In this document: positions 1-4,485 of the stretch, one piece after another
Layout: each line of letters opens with the position of its first letter
How positions within the stretch are numbered: position 1 is the stretch's first letter
Assembly: GCA_004554105.1 (NCBI GenBank)
Contig: SFNW01000081.1
Span: 1-8,647 of the forward strand
Reading direction: 5' to 3'
Source: Clostridiales bacterium
GTDB taxonomy: Bacteria > Bacillota > Clostridia > Oscillospirales > CAG-272
Length of the DNA: 8,647 bases
The notes under the pieces: generated by a model
Seen by the model: only the letters and a program-made list of their open reading frames with translations
What the model was told of the DNA's origin: nothing
Databases searched by the model: none
Position numbers and translations under genes: made by a program

Positions 1-8
1 TTGGTCAT
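1..8 (-). CDS. 5' end of a leftward gene (start codon only)
   Basis: Read leftward, an ATG at 8-6 follows a good ribosome binding site (GAGGTGAGA at 19-11, two bases before the ATG). Only Met-Thr and part of a third codon lie in the window, so the product cannot be named. A promoter at 147-175 points towards it and no competing reading frame intervenes, which supports a real translation start. The leader would be about 130 nt and carries the palindromic repeats at 66-122. Confidence 0.5.
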
Positions 9-65
9 TCTCTCACCTCGTTTACAGTCTCAGAATCCGCCGACGGACAAAGCGCATATTCCATC

Positions 66-122
66 GTAGGGCGGGGGCTTGCTCCCGCCGCCGTTTGCGG
101 TCGATTCGTGAATCGCCCCTGC
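66..122. repeat. Composite palindromic intergenic repeat (GTAGGG... family)
   Basis: The element begins GTAGGGCGGG and ends CCCCTGC, so its ends are near-inverted copies. It holds two hairpins: 70-78 with 81-89 (9 bp, one G.T pair, TT loop) and 102-107 with 110-115 (CGATTC/GAATCG, perfect, 2-base loop). Related sequence occurs at 1037-1061 and, inverted, at 4371-4394. It lies inside the inferred leader of the leftward gene at 1-8. It resembles short non-coding intergenic repeats; copy number cannot be judged here. Confidence 0.55.
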
Positions 123-146
123 GGGCAGGGCAGGATTCCCGTATTT

Positions 147-175
147 AGTGTACCATTTTCGCACGCAAATGGCAA
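147..175 (-). promoter_or_regulatory. Leftward sigma-A promoter for the gene starting at position 8
   Basis: On the minus strand, TTGCCA (175-170) and TACACT (152-147) are separated by 17 bases, with a TG one base before the -10 (extended -10). The predicted start is near 140. It is divergent from the rightward promoter at 221-248; the two -35 boxes are about 45 bp apart, so one regulator could act on both. Confidence 0.6.
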
Positions 176-220
176 TCGAAATTTGCGTATTTTTCTTTAC
201 AAGCGCGTTTTATGCAGCTG

Positions 221-248
221 TTGACAAATTCTTATTTTTATGTATACT
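221..248 (+). promoter_or_regulatory. Rightward sigma-A promoter for the deacylase gene
   Basis: A perfect -35 TTGACA (221-226) and -10 TATACT (243-248) have a 16-base spacer in AT-rich DNA. The start would fall near 255, exactly where the long leader stem begins. This makes coding upstream of 255 implausible and supports the ATG at 409. Confidence 0.75.
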
Positions 249-254
249 ATTATC

Positions 255-330
255 AGACGCACCACCAAGATTCTGCGGAAACGTGCCCGGACTTGTTCCG
301 TGCAATTGTGCCGTTGTCTTGGTGGGCGTT
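255..330 (+). ncRNA. Structured 5' leader RNA, unidentified (riboswitch-like or small RNA)
   Basis: A closing stem pairs 262-270 (CCACCAAGA) with 317-325 perfectly. It continues past a bulged A261 through 256-260 with 326-330, giving about 14 pairs including one terminal G.U. Inside, 275-278 can pair with 311-314, and two small hairpins fit: 288-291 with 297-300, and 302-304 with a nearby TGC. The stem begins at the predicted transcription start. I matched it by eye to no class I know (not T-box, FMN, ZTP, fluoride, guanidine, 6S or SRP RNA). No T-rich terminator follows, so a cis-acting leader is favoured over an independent small RNA. Confidence 0.45.
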
Positions 331-359
331 TGTATTGTCATCTTACATATAGATTTCCC

Positions 360-380
360 TGCCATGCCGCCGGCACGGCA
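360..380 (+). promoter_or_regulatory. Leader hairpin before the deacylase ribosome binding site
   Basis: TGCCATGCC (360-368) pairs with GGCACGGCA (372-380) around a 3-base loop, with one A.C mismatch. It is followed by AAAAATCC, not a T-run, so it is not a terminator. It ends about 13 bases before the purine-rich ribosome binding region (393-400) and could affect translation initiation or simply stabilise the message. Confidence 0.35.
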
Positions 381-408
381 AAAATCCGCGAAAGAGAAGG
401 AAAACCCA

Positions 409-882
409 ATGTCTATCGAAAAAGTCAAAGCCTATTTCAAACAATTCGGCATGGAGGAGCGCGTGCGCGAGTTTACGGTTTCGAGCGCGACGGTCGAGCT
501 TGCCGCGGCGGCGCTCGGCTGTGACCCCGCGCACATCGCAAAAACCATGTCGTTTATGACGCCGGACGGCGTTATTCTCGTCGTCGCCGCAGGCGACGCA
601 CGCATCGACAACCACAAATTCAAGGAAACCTTTCACACCAAGGCAAAAATGCTCGCCTACGAAGAGGTCGAGCCGCTCGTCGGTCACCCCGTCGGCGGCG
701 TCTGCCCCTTTGCGGTGAATGACGGCGTCTCGGTCTGCCTTGACGAATCGCTGCGTCGCTTTGAGACTGTCTTCCCCGCCTGCGGCTCGGCAAACAGCGC
801 CATCGGGCTGACGATTCCCGAACTGGAGAAGTGCGCAAAGCAGCCCGTCCGCTGGGTCGACGTCTGCAAGCTGCCCGCGTGA
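409..882 (+). CDS. YbaK/EbsC-family aminoacyl-tRNA deacylase
   Basis: This 157-residue protein is a stand-alone member of the YbaK/ProX-type tRNA editing family (PF04073, COG2606). Characterised members hydrolyse misacylated tRNAs in the cytoplasm, typically Cys-tRNA(Pro) for YbaK; the exact substrate here is not determined. Family marks are AHIAKTMSF (residues 41-49) with the conserved lysine K45, GDARID...K (62-70) and the diagnostic VGHPVGGVCPF (91-101). Length fits the family's usual 150-170 residues. The reading frame is open back to 148, but the ATG at 409 follows GAGAAGGAAAA, matches the usual family N-terminus and lies downstream of the promoter at 221-248, so it is preferred. The gene is monocistronic, with a long structured leader and terminator-type hairpins after it. 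The EbsC name in some databases reflects homology, not function. Confidence 0.9.
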   Translation: MSIEKVKAYFKQFGMEERVREFTVSSATVELAAAALGCDPAHIAKTMSFMTPDGVILVVAAGDARIDNHKFKETFHTKAKMLAYEEVEPLVGHPVGGVCPFAVNDGVSVCLDESLRRFETVFPACGSANSAIGLTIPELEKCAKQPVRWVDVCKLPA

Positions 883-896
883 GAAAAAATACTTTT

Positions 897-949
897 GGGG
901 CTTTGCTAAAGCCCCCACCCAAGGGGCTTTTTGAAAAAAGCCCCTTGGG
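897..949. repeat. Two adjacent palindromes after the deacylase gene
   Basis: GGGGCTTT (897-904) pairs with AAAGCCCC (908-915) around a 3-base loop. Directly after it, CCCAAGGGGCTTTTT (918-932) pairs perfectly with 935-949, a 15-bp stem with a 2-base spacer. Both contain the AAGCCCC/GGGGCTT core, so they look like related units of an intergenic repeat. Neither has a clean downstream T-run, but the T-rich arm could still weaken elongation just after the stop codon at 882. Confidence 0.6.
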
Positions 950-997
950 AATCCGCAAAAACTTCAATAGAAATGAGTCTGTTTTCCCTACGGCATC

Positions 998-1026
998 AAA
1001 AAAGCACGCTTTCGCGTGCTTTTTTT
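998..1026. terminator. Bidirectional intrinsic terminator
   Basis: GCACGC (1004-1009) pairs with GCGTGC (1014-1019) around TTTC. Six A's lie before it and seven T's after it, so the structure works on both strands. Rightward it ends the deacylase transcript; leftward it ends the ABC transporter operon, whose last stop codon is at 1101-1103. Confidence 0.85.
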
Positions 1027-1036
1027 GCTATAATCC

Positions 1037-1068
1037 GTAGGGGCGGATTCCATATCCGCCCGCTTTTT
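1037..1068. repeat. GTAGGGGCGG palindromic repeat with trailing T-run
   Basis: GTAGGGGCGGATTCC begins the unit. GGGCGGAT (1041-1048) pairs perfectly with ATCCGCCC (1054-1061) around a 5-base loop, followed by GC and TTTTT (1064-1068). The first 15 bases match the inverted unit ending at 4394 at all but one position. The T-run means it could also act as a second rightward terminator behind 998-1026. Confidence 0.55.
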
Positions 1069-1100
1069 CGTCGAAAATGTGTCTCGGCTCGCCGAACTCT

Positions 1101-1895
1101 TCAGCTGAGCAGGGCGCGGTCGTTGGCAAACTCCTCGCCGCTGTTTTCCGAGAACTTGGCAATCAGCATCTCGACCGTGAGTTTCTGCTTTTCTTCGCCC
1201 GAAACGTCGAAGATAATCTGCCCGTCGTTCATCATAATCAGGCGGTTGCCGTAATGAATCGCATCGCGCATATTGTGCGTGACCATCATCGCGGTGAGCT
1301 GATTCTCGCGGATCAGCTTATCGGACAGTTCCAGCACCTTTGCCGCAGTCTTGGGGTCAAGTGCGGCGGTATGCTCGTCGAGCAGCAGCAGCTTCGGCTT
1401 GCGAATCGTCGCCATCAGCAGCGTCAGCGCCTGACGCTGACCGCCCGAAAGCAGACCGACCTTTGCCGTCATGCGGTCTTCGAGCCCGAGGTCGAGTCCC
1501 GCGAGCATTTCGCGGTACTCCTCTTTCTCCTTTTTCGTAACGCCCCATTTCAGCGTGCGGCGCTGACCGCGGCGTGCGGCAATCGCGAGATTCTCCTGAA
1601 TCTCCATATTGCCTGCCGTGCCGGTCATGGGGTCCTGAAAGACGCGCCCGATGTACTTTGCGCGCTTATGCTCCGGCAGCTTCGACAAATCGACGCCGTC
1701 GATGACGATGCTCCCCTCGTCGATGCCCCATACGCCCGCAATCGCGTTCAGCACGGTGGATTTGCCCGCGCCGTTGCCGCCGATGACCGTGACGAAATCG
1801 CCGTCATTCAGCGTCAGGCTGACGCCGCGAAGCGCCCGTTTTTCGTTAACGGTGCCGGGATTGAACGTCTTATGCACATTGTTGAGTTCAAGCAT
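1101..1895 (-). CDS. ABC transporter ATP-binding protein (TrpZ-like)
   Basis: This 264-residue protein is the cytoplasmic ATPase of the importer encoded by the two genes before it. It shows Walker A GGNGAGKST (residues 39-47), Q-loop glutamine Q87 in VFQDP, signature LSGGQ (149-153), Walker B LLLLDE (169-174) followed by HTAALDP, and the H-loop histidine H207 in VTHNM. The DEHTAALDP form and the overall pattern fit the COG1101 ATPases that accompany COG2984 and COG4120 partners. The start codon overlaps the permease stop by 8 bases (1888-1895) with GGGAG upstream, implying translational coupling. It is the last gene of the operon, ending about 75 bp before the terminator at 998-1026. Nothing appears missing. 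Family assignment is strong; the substrate is inferred from the leader. Confidence 0.93.
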   Translation of the reverse strand: MLELNNVHKTFNPGTVNEKRALRGVSLTLNDGDFVTVIGGNGAGKSTVLNAIAGVWGIDEGSIVIDGVDLSKLPEHKRAKYIGRVFQDPMTGTAGNMEIQENLAIAARRGQRRTLKWGVTKKEKEEYREMLAGLDLGLEDRMTAKVGLLSGGQRQALTLLMATIRKPKLLLLDEHTAALDPKTAAKVLELSDKLIRENQLTAMMVTHNMRDAIHYGNRLIMMNDGQIIFDVSGEEKQKLTVEMLIAKFSENSGEEFANDRALLS

Positions 1896-2832
1896 GGCTG
1901 TTATCTCCCTTCTGTGCGGACTTTGCCTGCGACTTCGGGCGGATCAGCTTGCTCTTCCAGTACGGAATCGAAAGGAAGAGCGCGACGATCAGCGCGGTAA
2001 TCAGCTTTAAGTCGTTGGTGTTGAGACCGAGCTGCAAAACAATCTGCAAAACGATGTAATAGATGACTGCGCCGATCGAAACGGCGAGCAGCTTCAGTCC
2101 GAAGTTGGAGAACAGCTTGCCGAAAATGACCTCGCCGATGATGACGGCGGCAAGACCGATAACAATGGCGCCGCGTCCCATATTGACGTCGCTCGAGCCT
2201 TGGTACTGCGCAATCAGCGCACCCGAAAGTGCGACAAGCCCGTTGGACAGCATCAGACCGAGAACGATATTGTTGCCGGTGTTGATGCCCTGCGCGCGCG
2301 CCATTTTGGGGTTGTTGCCGGTCGCGCGGAGCGAGCTGCCCTTTTCGGTACCGAAGAACCAGTACAAAAGGAAAATGACGACAGCCGTCGCAATCAGCAA
2401 GAGCGGCAGCGGATTGTCGAGCGTCAGACTGCGGACATAGCGCTGCGAAAGCAGCAAATCGTACTTGTCGACGCTGACCGCCTGATTTGCCTTGCTGCCC
2501 ATGATGCGCAGGTTGACCGAATAGAGCGCAAGCTGCGTCAGAATACCGGCGAGAATCGCGGGAATGCCGCAGCGCGTGTGGAACAGACCCGTGACAAGTC
2601 CCGCAAGGCAACCCGAAAGCGTCGCGCACAGGAGAGCGAGCCAGGGATTGACGCCCGCGCGAATCAGCATGACGCAGACCGCGCCGCCCGTCGCAAGCGA
2701 GCCGTCGACGGTCAAATCCGCCACGTCGAGAATACGGAAGGTAATATAGACGCCGATTGCCATGATGCCCCAGGCAAGTCCCTGAGCAATCGCGCCCGGC
2801 GCTGCGTTCAGCAGTGACGAAAGGAAATCCAT
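1888..2832 (-). CDS. ABC transporter permease (TrpY-like)
   Basis: This 314-residue integral membrane protein would form the import channel, probably as a homodimer. It has about eight to nine hydrophobic segments, clear ones near residues 16-32, 46-57, 64-84, 91-105, 141-159, 186-205, 221-237, 247-268 and 276-290. A cytoplasmic loop, GTEKGSSLRATGNNPKMAR (161-179), has the form expected to contact the ATPase. Early ADLTVDGS (38-45) and the sugar/branched-chain-permease fold (BPD_transp_2, COG4120) are typical. The tail is short, basic and hydrophilic. The start at 2832 has AGGAG seven bases upstream. It lies 78 bp after the binding-protein gene, across a terminator-like hairpin, and overlaps the ATPase start by 8 bases. 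Confidence 0.92.
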   Translation of the reverse strand: MDFLSSLLNAAPGAIAQGLAWGIMAIGVYITFRILDVADLTVDGSLATGGAVCVMLIRAGVNPWLALLCATLSGCLAGLVTGLFHTRCGIPAILAGILTQLALYSVNLRIMGSKANQAVSVDKYDLLLSQRYVRSLTLDNPLPLLLIATAVVIFLLYWFFGTEKGSSLRATGNNPKMARAQGINTGNNIVLGLMLSNGLVALSGALIAQYQGSSDVNMGRGAIVIGLAAVIIGEVIFGKLFSNFGLKLLAVSIGAVIYYIVLQIVLQLGLNTNDLKLITALIVALFLSIPYWKSKLIRPKSQAKSAQKGDNSHA

Positions 2833-2861
2833 AGTTTACTCTCCTAAGCCTCTTTACTCGG

Positions 2862-2887
2862 AAAAAAGGCGGCAGAATGCGCCGCCT
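2862..2887 (-). terminator. Intercistronic (attenuating) terminator in the ABC operon
   Basis: Reading leftward, AGGCGGC (2887-2881) pairs with GCCGCCT (2873-2867) around a 7-base loop, then a six-T run ends at 2862. It sits between the binding-protein stop (2911) and the permease ribosome binding site near 2840. No promoter is evident between it and the permease gene. The likely role is partial termination, so more binding protein than permease and ATPase is made; 3'-end protection of the first message is an alternative. Confidence 0.7.
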
Positions 2888-2910
2888 CTTTTCTCAAGGG
2901 CATAATCAGA

Positions 2911-3948
2911 TTAGTCTTCGATAGCGGTGTAGCCGTCGATAGGCGTGATGCCCAGCGTCTGGCACATAGCCGCGTTGTACTTCTTGGTTGCGCCCGTGTA
3001 CTCGACAGGCATGGTGGAGATATCCGCCTCACCGGTGAGGACCTTCGCAGCCATCTTACCGGTGGTAACGCCGAGGTCATAGTAGCTGATCGACAGCGTC
3101 GCTACGCCGCAGCCGCTGCAGATGCCTTCCTCGCCGCAGATTGCGGGCTTGCCCGCGGGAACGAGGACGTTTGCAATCGCTTCGGTGTTGGAAGCGGCGG
3201 TGTTATCGGTGGGAATGTAGATAACGTCAGCCCAGTCGCAGGCAGCCTGCGCAACCGAGGTTACGTCGTTGGTGTCGGTGAATGCAAATTCCTTGGTCTC
3301 GATGTTCTTCTCTGCAAGGGACTTTGCAACCTCTTCAATCTGATAACGCGAGTTAGCCTCTGCGGAGCAGAACAGAAGAGCAACCTTCTGCGTTGCCGGG
3401 AACCACTCGGTAATCATCGCCGCCTGCTGTGCGAGGTCGGCGAGGTCGGACGTGCCGGAGATGTTGCCGCCGACAGTGCCGTTGAAGTTGTCGATGTCAA
3501 GCGCAACACCGTATGCCGTAATCGACGTGCCGAGAATCGGAATATCGGCGGTCGCGGAAGCGGCAGCGGTCAGCGCGGGCGTCGCGTTTGCCATGATGAG
3601 GTCGACCTTGTCGGAGACAAAGCCGTTGATAATGGTAGCACAGTTGTTTGATTCACCCGAAGCGTTCTTGTTCTGGAAGGTGACCTGACCGGGCAGTGCT
3701 TCGTTCAGCGCGTCCATAAAGCCCTGGGTCGCCGCGTCAAGTGCGGGGTGCTGTACGAGCTGGCAGATGCCGACAACATACTGTTTTGCTGCGGGTGCGG
3801 CTTCGGTCGTCGCCTCGGTGTCCGCGCTTGTGTCGGCACTCGTGCCGGCAGTCGTGGTATCGGGCTGCTTGGTCTCGCCGCAGGCTGCAAATGCGAACAG
3901 CACCATCAGCGCGGCAAGGACGAGACAAAGAAGTTTCGTCGTTTTCAT
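2911..3948 (-). CDS. ABC transporter substrate-binding lipoprotein (TrpX-like)
   Basis: This 345-residue extracytoplasmic solute-binding protein is anchored by a lipid. Residues 1-22 are a lipoprotein signal with FAAC, making Cys23 the lipidated residue. An Ala/Thr/Asp-rich linker (about 27-54) follows, then the PF04392/COG2984 domain: VGICQLVQHPALDAATQGF, VDLIMANATPAL, DIPILGTSITAYG, ALLFCSAEANSR, YIPTDNTAASN and ATLSISYYDLG in order. TrpX-type members bind aromatic amino acids, mainly tryptophan or phenylalanine in studied cases. Here the upstream T-box does not fit tryptophan, so tyrosine, or less likely another amino acid with an A73 tRNA, is inferred. The start has GAGGA about eight bases upstream. 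First gene of the operon, directly under T-box control. Confidence 0.92.
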   Translation of the reverse strand: MKTTKLLCLVLAALMVLFAFAACGETKQPDTTTAGTSADTSADTEATTEAAPAAKQYVVGICQLVQHPALDAATQGFMDALNEALPGQVTFQNKNASGESNNCATIINGFVSDKVDLIMANATPALTAAASATADIPILGTSITAYGVALDIDNFNGTVGGNISGTSDLADLAQQAAMITEWFPATQKVALLFCSAEANSRYQIEEVAKSLAEKNIETKEFAFTDTNDVTSVAQAACDWADVIYIPTDNTAASNTEAIANVLVPAGKPAICGEEGICSGCGVATLSISYYDLGVTTGKMAAKVLTGEADISTMPVEYTGATKKYNAAMCQTLGITPIDGYTAIED

Positions 3949-3984
3949 GATGTTTTCCTCTTTCTGCTTTCAAAATTATTTCAA

Positions 3985-3998
3985 CCGGCATCCGCCGG
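3985..3998 (-). promoter_or_regulatory. Small leader hairpin between T-box terminator and binding-protein gene
   Basis: CCGGC and GCCGG pair around a 4-base loop, 20 bases after the T-box T-run and about 25 bases before the ribosome binding site. The leftward downstream sequence is TTGAAA, so it is not a terminator. It may protect the 5' end of processed message; the function is not evident. Confidence 0.3.
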
Positions 3999-4017
3999 AA
4001 AAAATCACCGAACAAAC

Positions 4018-4294
4018 AAAAAAACCTCTGCATCCGAAGATACAGAGACGACCTTGTCGTGTACCACTCTGCTTCGCCTCTGTCTTACGGCAGAGACCTC
4101 AGCGGGCGCTCATAAGAGCGTCACCCGATATGACGGTCGGCACCCGTCGCAGCCTACTTTTCCGAAAAACGGTGTTCGGTGCGCAGCTCCCGAAATGTAT
4201 TTCCCCGTCCTAACGCCTGTTGTCTTGCACCGACCGACAACTCTCTGCAAGTGCCTCGATACGGGTACTTCTTTTCGATCCTCGCCTTTAATAT
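4018..4294 (-). promoter_or_regulatory. T-box riboswitch (tRNA-sensing leader) of the ABC transporter operon
   Basis: Read leftward, all canonical parts are present. Stem I has AGUA (4269-4266) opposite GAA (4203-4201), flanked by helices 4277-4273/4195-4191 and 4265-4261/4208-4204. The AGAGA bulge and the distal loop GGTCGGTGCAA lie within a GTTGTC/GACAAC stem (4241-4219). Stem III-like CTCTG/CAGAG follows. The T-box AGAGTGGTACACGAC (4070-4056) can form an antiterminator with GTCGTCTCTG (bulge UGGU). The competing terminator pairs 4047-4039 with 4034-4026 around TTCG, then G and TTTTTTT (4024-4018). Uncharged tRNA would stabilise the antiterminator. The specifier is UAC (4199-4197, Tyr) or, one base earlier, AUA (Ile). 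The variable T-box base U4063 needs a tRNA with A73. Confidence 0.93.
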
Positions 4295-4300
4295 GTTGGA

Positions 4301-4329
4301 ATTATAGCACCCGAAAAATTGTTTGTCAA
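4301..4329 (-). promoter_or_regulatory. Consensus sigma-A promoter of the T-box/ABC operon
   Basis: On the minus strand TTGACA (4329-4324) and TATAAT (4306-4301) have an exact 17-base spacer, with TGC before the -10 (extended -10). Transcription should begin near 4294, a few bases before Stem I of the T-box. A fully consensus promoter suits control by attenuation rather than at initiation. Confidence 0.92.
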
Positions 4330-4370
4330 TAGGTTTCGCACAAAAATGACAAAAATCGCGGGCGGCGCTC

Positions 4371-4394
4371 GGGCGAATCGGAATCCGCCGCTAC
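4371..4394. repeat. Inverted copy of the GTAGGGGCGG repeat
   Basis: On the minus strand the unit starts GTAGCGGCGGATTCC, one base different from the unit at 1037. GGCG/CGCC plus AT/AT give an imperfect stem. It sits between the topoisomerase terminator (4419-4448) and the ABC operon promoter (4301-4329). The rest of 4331-4418 shows no gene. Confidence 0.5.
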
Positions 4395-4418
4395 CGATTA
4401 ACGCATGATATCAAAGAT

Positions 4419-4448
4419 GAAGAAAACCGCCTCGCGGCGGTTTTCTTC
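4419..4448 (-). terminator. Intrinsic terminator of the topoisomerase gene
   Basis: GAAGAAAACCGCC (4419-4431) pairs perfectly with 4436-4448 around TCGC, a 13-bp stem. Read leftward, the GC core is followed by TTTTCTTC. It is 38 bp beyond the stop codon at 4486 and should separate this gene from the ABC operon. It is symmetric enough to work rightward too, though nothing rightward ends there. Confidence 0.82.
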
Positions 4449-4449
4449 C

Positions 4450-4485
4450 TCAACTTTTCACTTTTCTCTTTTCTCTCTTCACTTT
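4450..4485 (-). other. Purine-rich tract after the topoisomerase stop codon
   Basis: The transcribed strand reads almost only A and G, with repeats of AAAAGTGAA and AAAAGAGAA, between the stop codon and the terminator stem. It contains no open frame or hairpin. It may be a degenerate short repeat. Confidence 0.4.

Noticed and set aside
148..408. N-terminal extension of the deacylase
   Set aside because: The added residues match no family member, and the promoter at 221-248 and structured leader lie within them. The ATG at 409 has a better ribosome binding context.
1077..2000. 307-codon rightward open frame
   Set aside because: It is antisense to the ATPase and permease genes, has no ribosome binding site or recognisable domain, and crosses the leftward operon's end.
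2911..4294. Tryptophan assignment (trpX) for the importer
   Set aside because: The family name suggests it, but the specifier loop has no UGG and the T-box base expects A73 rather than G73, so no trp symbol is given.
3748..4332. Rightward open frames over the ABC operon leader
   Set aside because: They are antisense to the T-box and the lipoprotein signal region, which explain this sequence fully.
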